Source: Pseudomonas multiresinivorans
Lineage (GTDB): Bacteria > Pseudomonadota > Gammaproteobacteria > Pseudomonadales > Pseudomonadaceae
Assembly: GCF_012971725.1 (NCBI RefSeq)
Contig: NZ_CP048833.1
Span: forward strand, 248,001 to 312,000
Reading direction: 5' to 3'
Length of the DNA: 64,000 bases
The notes below the pieces were generated by a model. The model did not search any database and had not been told where the DNA came from. It saw only the letters and a list, made by a program, of their open reading frames with translations. The translations under genes were made by a program, and so were the position numbers. Below are positions 1 through 8,000 of the stretch, in pieces. Each line of letters opens with the position of its first letter. The stretch's first letter is position 1.

Positions 1-239
1 ATGCCCAGTTCCACCAGTTCTTCGGCTTCCTTGAGCAGCAGGTCGATGGACATGCGCTCCACGCCCGGCATCGAGGGCACCGCTTCACGCTGATTCTTGC
101 CGTCGAGGACGAACACCGGAAGGATCAGGTCGTTGGCGGTCAGGACGTTTTCGCGCACCAGGCGGCGGGAAAATTCGTCACGACGGTTACGACGCAGTCG
201 AGTGAAGGGGAAGGCACGATCGGCGGGAATGAAGCTCAC
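1..239 (-). CDS. hemB: Delta-aminolevulinic acid dehydratase (porphobilinogen synthase), N-terminal part
   Basis: The reverse strand encodes about 79 residues matching the start of Pseudomonas HemB: an arginine-rich start (FTRLRRNRRDEFSRRLVREN) followed by LILPVFVLDGKNQREAVPSM and PGVERMSIDLLLKEAEELV. HemB condenses two 5-aminolevulinate molecules to porphobilinogen in tetrapyrrole synthesis. The start is a GTG at 239, with GGAG about 7 bases upstream. The gene runs off the left edge, so the catalytic lysines are not visible. It is read away from the DedA gene and shares a divergent control region with it. Heme genes recur at 14.8-18.9 kb in this window. Confidence 0.93.
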   Translation of the reverse strand, partial: MSFIPADRAFPFTRLRRNRRDEFSRRLVRENVLTANDLILPVFVLDGKNQREAVPSMPGVERMSIDLLLKEAEELVELG

Positions 240-475
240 GGCGTACTCCAGGGCCTGATACAGCAGGCACAGTCTGACAGTTATAGCCCTGAATTATGAC
301 CGATTGGTAACAACCGGTAACAGTGACCCTTGGTCGCGGCATCCTGCCGCAGCGGCATGCCGCCGCTCTGCACCGGTACAGACTTGTTCCAGGTCAGTTG
401 TGCGGACCGGGATACCTTCCCTGCGGGCGACAACCGGGTTAGGCTTCGCGTTCATTTCGCTGCGTTGCCTCGATA
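240..475. other. Divergent intergenic region hemB / dedA-like
   Basis: This 236-base gap lies between two divergently read genes. Short open frames exist on both strands, but none has protein-like composition or a ribosome site. It probably holds the two promoters. I see no convincing repeat or terminator in it. Confidence 0.5.
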
Positions 476-1033
476 ATGCTCCAACAATTCCTGCAGGATT
501 TCGGCTACTTCGCGCTGTTTCTCGGCACGTTCTTCGAGGGTGAGACCATTCTGGTCCTGGCCGGCTTCCTGGCATTCCGCGGCTACATGCAGCTGGAGTA
601 CGTCATCGCGGTGGCGTTCTTCGGCAGTTACGCGGGCGACCAGCTCTGGTATTTCCTCGGCCGCCGCCACGGTCGCAAGCTGCTCGCGCGCAAGCCGCGC
701 TGGCAGAAGATGGGTGACAAGGCGCTGGAGCATGTGCGCAAGCATCCCGACCTGTGGGTGCTGAGCTTCCGCTTCGTCTACGGCCTGCGCACCGTGATGC
801 CAGTGGCCATCGGCCTGTCCGGCTACCCGCCGGCGCGCTACCTGCTGCTCAACGGCATTGGCGCCATCGTCTGGGCCACGGTGCTGGGCAGCGCCGCCTT
901 CTACTTCGGCAGCGTGCTCGAAGGTGTGCTGGGCAACATCAAGAAGTACGAGCTCATGGTCCTTGGCGGCCTTGTGGTGATCGGCCTGCTGTTCTGGCTG
1001 CGCCGTCGCTACAAGGCCAGCAAGTCCGAGTAA
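476..1033 (+). CDS. DedA family membrane protein
   Basis: The 185-residue protein is a DedA/SNARE-associated (VTT) inner-membrane protein. Visible landmarks are the early G-T-F-F-E-G segment, the FFGSYAGDQLWYFLGRRHGR stretch, the F-x-R-x-x-x-G-L-R-T loop (FRFVYGLRTVMPV) and a closing hydrophobic helix before a basic tail (RRRYKASKSE). DedA proteins support membrane-potential maintenance and lipid carrier recycling; the substrate here cannot be read from sequence. The ATG at 476 lacks a strong Shine-Dalgarno sequence, so the exact start is less certain than the gene. It converges with the next gene. Confidence 0.9.
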   Translation: MLQQFLQDFGYFALFLGTFFEGETILVLAGFLAFRGYMQLEYVIAVAFFGSYAGDQLWYFLGRRHGRKLLARKPRWQKMGDKALEHVRKHPDLWVLSFRFVYGLRTVMPVAIGLSGYPPARYLLLNGIGAIVWATVLGSAAFYFGSVLEGVLGNIKKYELMVLGGLVVIGLLFWLRRRYKASKSE

Positions 1034-1046
1034 TCGCGCTGACTGA

Positions 1047-2285
1047 TCAGGCCGCCTGCGGCAGGCGCTCGGCGCGCCGCAGGCCGAGCAGACCGATCAG
1101 GCTGAGCAGCGAGTAGACCGCCAGCGCCCAGGGCGCCCACTGCGGCAACTCGATCCCTCCCCACAGCGCCAGCGCCGCCACTGCCGGCACGTTCAGCGCC
1201 AATCGCAGCAGTTCCAGGCGCAGCGCCCAGGCACGGTTCTCCAGCCAGCAGCCGATGGCGTAGAGCCCGAAAGCCATCCAGCCCCAGCCAATCACCAGCG
1301 GCAGCACTTGCCAGCCCTCCCCGACGCCCAGCAACCAGGTGCCGACCACCACGTAGGTGGCGAACTGCAGACCGGCGTACCACTGCCGGCCGCGCGTCAG
1401 CGGCACCTCGAACTTGCGGAAGGCCGCCAGGTCAGGCTTGGCCATGGGATAGCGCTGGGCGACGTCCGCGGGGCGCCAGCCGGTACGCATGAACCAGATG
1501 CGCAGCTTGTCCCACAGGCTGCCGGTACGGCGCGCATCGTTCCACAGGTGTGCATAGACCTGCAGATTGGCCCACAGCGGGTTCCAGCTGGCCAGGGGGA
1601 CCGTCACGCCGAACACCACCGGCTCTTCGTCCAGTTCTTCCTGGAAGGTGCCGAACAGGCGGTCCCAGAGAATGAACACGCCACCGTAGTTGCGATCCAT
1701 ATAGACAGGGTTCTGTGCGTGGTGCACGCGGTGGTTGGACGGGGTGATGAACACCCATTCGAACCAGCCCAGCTTGGGAATGTGCCGGGTGTGAACCCAG
1801 AACTGGTAGAGCAGGTTCAGCGCACCGACGGTGAGGAACACCAGCGGCGGCACCCCGGCGATGGCCATGGGCAGGTAGAAGATCCAGCCGAAGATGAAGC
1901 CGGTGCTGGTCTGCCGCAGCGCGGTGGAGAGGTTGTAGTCCTCGCTCTGGTGGTGCACCGAATGGGCAGCCCAGAGGACGTTGCGCTCATGGCCGAGGCG
2001 GTGGTTCCAGTAGTAGCAGAAGTCGTAGAAGACGAAGGCGAACGCCCAGACCCACAGGCTTTTCGCCGACAGCTCGAACAGCGCGAGGTGCTGCCAGGCG
2101 ATGCTGTAGGTCACCAGCGCCAGTCCCTTGGTCAGCAGGCCGCTGGTGGTCGACAGGACTCCCGCGCTGAGGCTGTTCAGCGCATCGCTCAGGCGATAGG
2201 TGCGCAGGCCGCGCCAGCGGTCGGCGAGCAGCTCGATCGCAATCAGCAGGAAAAAGAAAGGCACGGCGAAGAGGATGTAGTTCAT
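1047..2285 (-). CDS. Sterol desaturase / fatty acid hydroxylase family protein
   Basis: The 412-residue polytopic membrane protein carries the histidine clusters of the di-iron fatty-acid hydroxylase superfamily: HRLGH (about residue 95), HSVHH (about 108) and HRVHH (about 185), plus the N-Y-G-G-x-x-x-x-W-D-R-x-F-G-T-F block typical of the family. The first 290 residues form the catalytic domain and the remaining C-terminal part adds several extra hydrophobic helices. It would use O2 and a reductant to hydroxylate or desaturate a lipid. The substrate is unknown; sterols are unlikely in Pseudomonas. It stands alone, convergent with the DedA gene and divergent from elbB. Confidence 0.88.
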   Translation of the reverse strand: MNYILFAVPFFFLLIAIELLADRWRGLRTYRLSDALNSLSAGVLSTTSGLLTKGLALVTYSIAWQHLALFELSAKSLWVWAFAFVFYDFCYYWNHRLGHERNVLWAAHSVHHQSEDYNLSTALRQTSTGFIFGWIFYLPMAIAGVPPLVFLTVGALNLLYQFWVHTRHIPKLGWFEWVFITPSNHRVHHAQNPVYMDRNYGGVFILWDRLFGTFQEELDEEPVVFGVTVPLASWNPLWANLQVYAHLWNDARRTGSLWDKLRIWFMRTGWRPADVAQRYPMAKPDLAAFRKFEVPLTRGRQWYAGLQFATYVVVGTWLLGVGEGWQVLPLVIGWGWMAFGLYAIGCWLENRAWALRLELLRLALNVPAVAALALWGGIELPQWAPWALAVYSLLSLIGLLGLRRAERLPQAA

Positions 2286-2412
2286 GGTGCGACCGAATCG
2301 TTATGCTTATGAGGAAGGATCCTAGTCCCTTGCCCGCCGCCGGCCACGGCCGTCGGCGACAGCCCGGGCGGCATATCGCGACAGCCCCGGCCCCCTCGAA
2401 CAGGAGCAGTCC

Positions 2413-3063
2413 ATGAAGAAAGTTGCCGTTATCCTTTCCGGTTGTGGCGTCTACGACGGCGCGGAAATCCATGAAAGCGTGATCACCCTGCTGCGCCTGT
2501 CCCAGCGCGGCGCCCAGGTGCAGTGCTTCGCGCCGAACATCGAGCAGCACCACGTGCTGAACCACCTGACCGGCGAGGAAATGGCCGAGAAGCGCAACGT
2601 GCTGGTGGAGTCCGCACGTATCGCCCGCGGCGAGGTCAAGGATATCCGCGAGGCCAAGGCCGAGGACTTCGACGCCCTGATCGTGCCCGGCGGCTTCGGC
2701 GCTGCGAAGAACCTCAGCGACTTCGCCTTCAAGGGCGACCAGTGCCAGGTGCAGCCGGATGTGCTGGCGCTGGCCAAGGCCTTCGCCGCCGCGAAGAAGC
2801 CGGTCGGCCTGATTTGCATCGCCCCGGCCATGGCCGCGCGCATCTTCGGTGAAGGCGTGGAGTGCACCATCGGTACCGACGAGGGCACCGCCCAGGCGCT
2901 GACCAGCATGGGCGCCAAGCACATCGACTGTGCCGTGGAAGACATAGTCGAGGACAAGGACCACAAGCTGGTCACCACTCCTGCCTACATGCTCGCGCAA
3001 TCCATCGCCGAAGCCGCCAGCGGCATCAACAAGGCGGTTGATCGGGTGCTGGAGCTGGCCTGA
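2413..3063 (+). CDS. elbB: ElbB, DJ-1/PfpI superfamily glyoxalase-like protein
   Basis: The 216-residue protein matches ElbB (isoprenoid biosynthesis protein with amidotransferase-like domain): the MKKVAVILSGCGVYDGAEIH start, the LIVPGGFGAAKN block and the catalytic-type elbow with cysteine (KPVGLICIAPAMAARI). The E. coli homologue has glyoxalase activity; the older isoprenoid link is indirect. Length fits the family (about 217). A purine-rich AGGAGCAG lies just upstream of the ATG. It is followed by a REPIN and a bidirectional terminator shared with the convergent downstream gene. Confidence 0.93.
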   Translation: MKKVAVILSGCGVYDGAEIHESVITLLRLSQRGAQVQCFAPNIEQHHVLNHLTGEEMAEKRNVLVESARIARGEVKDIREAKAEDFDALIVPGGFGAAKNLSDFAFKGDQCQVQPDVLALAKAFAAAKKPVGLICIAPAMAARIFGEGVECTIGTDEGTAQALTSMGAKHIDCAVEDIVEDKDHKLVTTPAYMLAQSIAEAASGINKAVDRVLELA

Positions 3064-3083
3064 AGCTCTCCTCGACTGAGGCA

Positions 3084-3148
3084 TTCGCGAGCAAGCTCGC
3101 TCCTACAAAGAGCGGCTGCGACCTGTAGGAGCGAGCTTGCTCGCGAAC
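3084..3148. repeat. REP doublet (REPIN), GTAGGAGCGAGC class
   Basis: Two REP palindromes lie in inverted orientation, at 3084-3106 and 3125-3148, separated by about 18 bases. Each contains the core GTAGGAGCGAGCTTGCTCGC. This is the commonest REP class in the window, also at 6.5, 44.9, 45.6 and 56.9 kb. It sits in the elbB 3' region. Confidence 0.9.
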
Positions 3149-3183
3149 TGCCGCAACGCCGACATAGCCCATCGGAATAAAAT

Positions 3184-3209
3184 CGCCCGGCATTGCCGGG
3201 CGTTTTCGT
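3184..3209. terminator. Bidirectional rho-independent terminator
   Basis: An 8-bp GC stem (3184-3191 with 3195-3202) with a 3-base loop is followed by TTTTCGTTT on the plus strand and flanked by A/T on the other. It can end both elbB and the convergent DUF188 gene. Confidence 0.85.
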
Positions 3210-3210
3210 T

Positions 3211-3681
3211 TCAGGCCTTGCGGCTCTCCGCCTCGCGCATGAGCCGCGTCAGCAGCCGGTCCAGGCTGTTGGCGAAGGCCTGGCGGTCCTTGTCGCCGTA
3301 GGGCGCCTGCCCTCCTCCCACCTGGCCCTGCTCGCGCAGGTCGGTGAACAGGTTGCGCACGGCCAGGCGTTCGCCCATGTTCTTCTCGTCGAACTCACGG
3401 CCTCGCGGGTCCAGCGCATCGACTCCCTTCTTCACCAGCCGGTCGGCCAGCGGCACGTCGCTGCAGATCACCAGGTCGCCCGGCTCAGCCTGCTCCACCA
3501 GGTAATCATCGGCTGCGTCCATCCCGCTGGGCACGACGATCAGGCTGACGCAGGCGAACGGCGGCTTGGCCACGGGCTGCCCGGCGACCATCACCACCTC
3601 CAGCTTGCGCTTGAGGGCGAACTTCGCCACCAGGTCCTTGGCCGCGCGCGGGCAGGCGTCGGCATCGATCCAGATACGCAT
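3211..3681 (-). CDS. YaiI/YqxD (DUF188, UPF0178) family protein
   Basis: The 156-residue protein belongs to the DUF188 family, related to PIN-like nucleases. It starts MRIWIDADACP and keeps the later D-A-A-D-D-Y-L-V and G-D-L-V-I-C-S-D-V-P-L-A-D acidic motifs, which suggest metal binding. Biochemical function is not established for the family. I chose the ATG at 3681 because it begins exactly at the conserved N-terminus and has GGAG upstream; a start 14 codons earlier would add unrelated residues. It follows the FTR1 permease gene on the same strand. Confidence 0.9.
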   Translation of the reverse strand: MRIWIDADACPRAAKDLVAKFALKRKLEVVMVAGQPVAKPPFACVSLIVVPSGMDAADDYLVEQAEPGDLVICSDVPLADRLVKKGVDALDPRGREFDEKNMGERLAVRNLFTDLREQGQVGGGQAPYGDKDRQAFANSLDRLLTRLMREAESRKA

Positions 3682-3752
3682 CGGAAAACCATTCTCCAGA
3701 AAGCACGACGGCCAGTATCGCACTGGCCGTCGTGTATCGCTCAGCTATCGCC

Positions 3753-5654
3753 TCAGGAAGAGGCCACCTCGGCCGCCTTGCGGCGCTCGGAGAAGTAGCT
3801 GCGTCCGTAGAGCACAACCACTGCCAGCAATGCCACGGCCTGGGCCGACAGCGAGTAGGCGTCGGCCTTGATGCCGAGCCAGTCGAAGTCGAAGAACGGC
3901 ACCGGGCGGGTACCGATCACGCCGGCTTCCTGCAGGGCGACCACACCGTGGCCGGCGAAGACCACCGACAGGGCACAGAGCAGCGCGGCGTTGACGGTGA
4001 AGAACAGCTTCAGCGGCAACTTCGCCGAACCGCGCAGGATCACGAAGGCAATCGCGATCAGGACCACCACGGCGGTGCCTGCACCGGCAATCACCGCGTT
4101 GTGACCGGCCGGACCAGCCTGCAGCCAGAGGGTCTCGTAGAACAGGATGACCTCGAACAGCTCGCGGTAGACCGAGAAGAACGCCAGCACGGCGAAGCCG
4201 AAGCGTCCGCCGCCGCCCACCAGGCTGCTGCGGATGTAGTCCTGCCAGGCCGCGGCATGGCGGCGGTCATGCATCCACACGCCGAGCCAGAGCACCATCA
4301 CGCAGGCGAACAGCGAGGTGAAGCCTTCCATCAGCTCGCGCTGGGCGCCGCCGATATCGATCACATAAGCCGCGACTGCCCAGGTGGCGAAGCCGGCGAC
4401 GAAGGCCAGGCCCCAGCCGATGTGCACGCCGCGCACGGCCTTCTCCTGCCCGGTGTTGCGCAGGAAGGCGAGGATCGCCGCCAGCACCAGGATCGCTTCC
4501 ACGCCTTCGCGCAGGAGGATCAGCAGCGCCGAGAGGAAGCTGATGGAGAAGCTCAGCGAGTCGCCGCTCAGGGCCTTGGCGGCATCCACCAGCTTGGCCT
4601 TGGCCAGCTCCAGCTGCTGGGCCGCCTCGGCTTCCGGCAGGCCGTCACGCAGCGCCTGACGGTACGCCATCAGTTGCTTCTCGGTGGCCTTGCGCAGGTC
4701 GGCGTCGACGTTGTCCAGCGACGACTCCACCAGCTCGAAGCCTTCCAGGTACGCGGCGACGGACAGGTCGTATGCCTGGTCGTGGTCGCCGGAGCGGTAC
4801 ACGGCGAAGCTCTTGTCCAGGGTCGCGCTGGTGTAGTCGATCAGTTGCGCCGGGCCGCGGTGTTCCAGCGGCGGGTGCGCGCGCAGGGCGCGGAAGCTTT
4901 CGGCCGCTGCCTCGCCGTCGTGCTCGGCGACATCCGCCGGCGTCTGGGTCGACAGGGTTGCCAGCGGGTAGGCGTGGGCCGGGTCGACCTTGGCCTGGCC
5001 GGCGCTGAGGCTGGCGACGTAGGACGCGAGGTCCCAGCGCTGGCGCTCGTCGAGCTGGTCGGCGAAGGCCGGCATGTCGGTGCCGGAAACACCCAGGCCG
5101 ATGACGTTGCGCAGATCGTAAAGGCTGAGCTGGTCGAGGCGCGCGCGGTCGGTCAGGTTGGCCGGCGGCGGCTCCAGGCCGATTCCGGCCGGGCCATCGC
5201 CCTTGCCGCCGTCACCGTGGCAGATCGAGCACTGCTGGGCGTACACCTCGGCGCCGCGGGCCGGGTCCGGGGTGATCGCGGGGGTCTGTACCACCTGGTA
5301 GATGTCGGCGACGCGCGCCTCCAGGTGACGAGCCTGCTGGGCAACCTGCTTGCCCGGCTGACGCTGCTCGATGGCCTGCTTGAGGCTCGCGGCGTCCTTT
5401 TCCAGGTCGGCGCGCTCAGGGCGCGCCGGCAGGGTGAGGATCAGCGAATGGAGATTGCCGACGAATTCCTGCTGCTCCTTGTATTCGCTGTCGTTGATTA
5501 CCCTGCCATCGGCGACGGTGGCGGGGTAGTCAGCAGCGAGATAACTGAGCAGGTGAAGCGCTTGAGCCGGGTCGACAGCCGTGTCGGCGTGAGCTCCAAG
5601 GCTGCAAAGGCCGACCAGCGGCAACAGCCAGACGAAAAGTTTGGAGGGGCGCAT
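3753..5654 (-). CDS. Cytochrome c / FTR1 family iron permease fusion
   Basis: The 633-residue protein has a signal peptide (about 1-23), a periplasmic region with a c-type heme site (CSICH, about residue 142) and distal Met (TDMPAF), and then a C-terminal FTR1 domain of about seven membrane helices. The FTR1 iron-exchange signatures REGVE and RELFE are both present. FTR1 proteins take up iron coupled to an oxidation step; the fused cytochrome c may carry the electrons. This fusion architecture is known in Pseudomonas. A Fur-box-like site lies immediately upstream, suggesting iron repression. No partner copper oxidase gene is adjacent. Confidence 0.92.
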   Translation of the reverse strand: MRPSKLFVWLLPLVGLCSLGAHADTAVDPAQALHLLSYLAADYPATVADGRVINDSEYKEQQEFVGNLHSLILTLPARPERADLEKDAASLKQAIEQRQPGKQVAQQARHLEARVADIYQVVQTPAITPDPARGAEVYAQQCSICHGDGGKGDGPAGIGLEPPPANLTDRARLDQLSLYDLRNVIGLGVSGTDMPAFADQLDERQRWDLASYVASLSAGQAKVDPAHAYPLATLSTQTPADVAEHDGEAAAESFRALRAHPPLEHRGPAQLIDYTSATLDKSFAVYRSGDHDQAYDLSVAAYLEGFELVESSLDNVDADLRKATEKQLMAYRQALRDGLPEAEAAQQLELAKAKLVDAAKALSGDSLSFSISFLSALLILLREGVEAILVLAAILAFLRNTGQEKAVRGVHIGWGLAFVAGFATWAVAAYVIDIGGAQRELMEGFTSLFACVMVLWLGVWMHDRRHAAAWQDYIRSSLVGGGGRFGFAVLAFFSVYRELFEVILFYETLWLQAGPAGHNAVIAGAGTAVVVLIAIAFVILRGSAKLPLKLFFTVNAALLCALSVVFAGHGVVALQEAGVIGTRPVPFFDFDWLGIKADAYSLSAQAVALLAVVVLYGRSYFSERRKAAEVASS

Positions 5655-5663
5655 ACGGGAAGT

Positions 5664-5684
5664 TAAATGAGAATGAAAGAGATT
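5664..5684 (-). promoter_or_regulatory. Candidate Fur box upstream of FTR1 permease
   Basis: About 10-30 bases upstream of the permease ATG is an A/T-rich stretch containing AAATGAGAATGA, the classic left half of a Pseudomonas Fur box. The right half is poor. The call rests on one good half-site and on the iron-transport function of the gene. Confidence 0.5.
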
Positions 5685-5793
5685 AAATTGTCACCTCAGG
5701 TTTCCGTCTATGCAAGGACAATGTCCCGCAGAACTGCGCCCGAAGTATTCGTGCGGCCACGCCCGCACTTCCGCCAGCGCCCCTCAAACGCCC

Positions 5794-6423
5794 TCAGGCC
5801 GGGGCTCGGCGCACAGTGGCGAGCAGCGCAGCGGCGCCCACGAAGAGGGTAGCGAAAGTACGATTCATCACCCGCTGCTGGCGCTGCGAGCGCAGCGCAC
5901 GCAGCACGCGGGCGGCCAATCCGGTGTAGCCGGCCATAACGATCAGGTCGACGGTGATCATGGTCGCGCCCATGATCACGTACTGGATTGCCATCGGACG
6001 GTGCGGGTCGACGAACTGCGGCAGTACCGCGAGCATGAAGATCACCGCCTTGGGGTTGCTGGCATTGACCAGGAAGCCGCGCAGCACCAGGGTCAGCGGC
6101 CGCCCGATGGGGCGCTCGCCGCTCGCCGCCATCACCTGCGGGGCAGCGGTCCACTGGCGGTAGGCGAGATAGACCAGGTAGACCACGCCGAACCACTTGA
6201 TCGCGCTGAATGCCACGGCCGATGCCGAGAGCAGCGCGCCGACGCCGGCGGCAACGATGGCGATCTGCAGGGCGAGGCCGATCTGCAGGCCCAGGGCATT
6301 CCAGTAGCCGCGCCAGAAGCCGTATTGCAGCCCGCAGGACATCGAGGCGATGGCCCCGGCACCGGGCGACAGGCTGATCACCCAGCAGGCGATGAAGAAG
6401 GCGAACCAGGTACTGGCGAGCAT
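5794..6423 (-). CDS. LysE/RhtB family amino-acid exporter
   Basis: The 209-residue membrane protein has the LysE family features: a first helix followed by the S-P-G-A-G motif (WVISLSPGAGAIASMSCGLQ), a second helix pair, and N-P-K-A in FLVNASNPKAVIFMLAVLPQF. Members export amino acids such as threonine, homoserine, lysine or leucine; the substrate cannot be assigned. The ATG at 6423 gives the normal family start; the open frame extends upstream only through a REP element. It is alone on its strand between the FTR1 gene and a REPIN. Confidence 0.9.
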   Translation of the reverse strand: MLASTWFAFFIACWVISLSPGAGAIASMSCGLQYGFWRGYWNALGLQIGLALQIAIVAAGVGALLSASAVAFSAIKWFGVVYLVYLAYRQWTAAPQVMAASGERPIGRPLTLVLRGFLVNASNPKAVIFMLAVLPQFVDPHRPMAIQYVIMGATMITVDLIVMAGYTGLAARVLRALRSQRQQRVMNRTFATLFVGAAALLATVRRAPA

Positions 6424-6531
6424 TGCGGACCTCACGACGCCCAGGCAGGCGCAATAATTTGTTACGGAGGCCCAGTGTGCCTCAGTCAGGCTGCGCCGCC
6501 CAGCGCTACCGACGAAGGTCGGGTGAACCTT

Positions 6532-6609
6532 GTAGGAGCGAGCTTGCTCGCGAACCACTTCAGCTGCGGAGTCGCTGGAAACTCTGTTCGCGAGCAAGCT
6601 CGCTCCTAC
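6532..6609. repeat. REPIN, GTAGGAGCGAGC class
   Basis: Inverted REP copies lie at 6532-6555 and 6586-6609, separated by a 30-base non-palindromic spacer. They lie between the LysE gene start and the terC terminator. They are near-identical to the copies at 3084-3148. Confidence 0.9.
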
Positions 6610-6616
6610 GAAAAAC

Positions 6617-6647
6617 AAAAAGCCCGGCGCTAGGCCGGGCTTTTTTC
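6617..6647. terminator. Rho-independent terminator of terC
   Basis: An 8-bp stem (6621-6628 with 6634-6641) has T-runs on both sides when read from either strand. It lies just beyond the terC stop on the minus strand, so it most likely ends the terC transcript. Confidence 0.85.
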
Positions 6648-6659
6648 AGCGCAGAGCAA

Positions 6660-7418
6660 TCAGCTCGGAATGTCCTTGCGCAGCTTCACCGGCTCTTCGC
6701 CGCGCTTGCGCGCCAGGGCACCGCGCAGACGGATATTGACCGCCTCCACTGCCAGCGAGAAGGCCATGGCGAAGTACACATAGCCCTTGGGCACGTGGAT
6801 CTCGAAGGCTTCGGCGATCAGCACGGTACCGACCACAATGAGGAACGACAGCGCCAGCATCTTCAGCGACGGGTGCTTCTCGATGAACGCGCTGATGGTG
6901 CCGGCCGACAGCATCATCACGCCGACCGAGATGACGATGGCCGCCACCATCACCGGCACGTGCTGCACCAGGCCCACGGCGGTGATCACCGAGTCCAGGG
7001 AGAAGACGATGTCGATGATCGCGATCTGGATGATGATGCCCATGAAGCCGCGGGACTTGCCGCCCTGCTGGCCGCCCTCCTCCGCGCCTTCGAGGCTGTG
7101 GAAGATTTCCATGGTGCTTTTGAACAGCAGGAACAGGCCACCGAAGAACAGGATCAGGTCGCGTCCGGAAATACCGTGGTCGAACACGGTGAACAGGTCC
7201 GCGGTCAGGCGCATCACCCAGGTGATCGAGAGCAGCAGCAGGATGCGCGTACCCATCGCCAGCGCCAGGCCAAAGAAGCGCGCCTTGGGTTGCTGGGCCG
7301 CCGGCAGGCGGCTGACCAGGATCGAGATGAAGATGATGTTGTCGATGCCCAGTACGATTTCCAGGGCAGTCAGGGTCAGAAAGGCAACCCAGATCTCAGG
7401 GCTTGTGAGCCATTCCAT
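6660..7418 (-). CDS. TerC family integral membrane protein
   Basis: The 252-residue protein has about seven membrane helices and the TerC signature: EIVLGIDNIIFISIL near the N-terminus and IIDIVFSLDSVITAVG in the middle, each carrying the buried acidic/Asn residues thought to bind metal. Family members are linked to manganese export and exoenzyme metallation, or to tellurite resistance. The absence of ter operon partners argues for the metal-homeostasis role. It lies 15 bases downstream of the MscS gene on the same strand. Confidence 0.9.
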   Translation of the reverse strand: MEWLTSPEIWVAFLTLTALEIVLGIDNIIFISILVSRLPAAQQPKARFFGLALAMGTRILLLLSITWVMRLTADLFTVFDHGISGRDLILFFGGLFLLFKSTMEIFHSLEGAEEGGQQGGKSRGFMGIIIQIAIIDIVFSLDSVITAVGLVQHVPVMVAAIVISVGVMMLSAGTISAFIEKHPSLKMLALSFLIVVGTVLIAEAFEIHVPKGYVYFAMAFSLAVEAVNIRLRGALARKRGEEPVKLRKDIPS

Positions 7419-7433
7419 AGTGGGAGACGTCCG

Positions 7434-8000
7434 TCAGGGGGTGGTGGGAAAGTTCGGCCCGCGCCAACGGCGAATGGCCTTCTGGAAGAACAGGTTGTTC
7501 GGTACTTGCAGCAGTGCGCCGGGCGCGCCGTCCTCGGCGACTTCCTCCAGCGTGGTGTAGAGCAGGTTGATTGCCACGACCCGGCCTTTGACTCCGGGCT
7601 TGTCGGCGGACTCGATGACTTCCACCCGGTCGCCCAGGCGGAACGGCCCCATGGTGAAGATCATCAGGGCGCAGAACAGGTTGGAAAGCACGCTCCAGAT
7701 CGCGAAGAAGGCCACGGCGGCGACGGCCGCAAAGCCGGTCAGCGCAGCCCACAGCACGTCCGCGGACACACCCAGGCGCTCCAGCACCAGCATTACCGCC
7801 GAGCCCATGATCAGCCAGCGCAGGCCGCCGCGCAGGGGCAGCAGCAGTTCCGGCGGCATCGGGTAGCGCTCACCGAGGCGACTGATGGCGCGCGTCACGA
7901 TGCGCTGGACCACCCAGGCCAGCAGCAGGATGAGGATGATCTGCCCGCCACGCAGCAGTGGTTCGCTCCACGCCACCAGCAGGTTCACGTCATCCATCAC
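7434..8000 (-). CDS. Small MscS family mechanosensitive channel
   Basis: The 188-residue protein has an N-terminal helix, a second helix, and the pore-lining helix rich in Ala/Gly (AALTGFAAVAAVAFFAIWSVL) followed by the beta domain (FRLGDRVEV, VVAINLLYTTLEE, VPNNLFFQKAIRRW). This is the minimal MscS core, shorter than E. coli MscS (286). It should protect against hypo-osmotic shock. The start codon overlaps the stop of the upstream ABC-F gene, so the two are translationally coupled. Confidence 0.88.
   Translation of the reverse strand: MMDDVNLLVAWSEPLLRGGQIILILLLAWVVQRIVTRAISRLGERYPMPPELLLPLRGGLRWLIMGSAVMLVLERLGVSADVLWAALTGFAAVAAVAFFAIWSVLSNLFCALMIFTMGPFRLGDRVEVIESADKPGVKGRVVAINLLYTTLEEVAEDGAPGALLQVPNNLFFQKAIRRWRGPNFPTTP

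Noticed and set aside
3732..5666. 644-residue open frame on the plus strand opposite the FTR1 permease
   Set aside because: It is antisense to a clear permease gene, has Gln/Arg/His/Ala-rich GC-driven composition and no recognisable domain.
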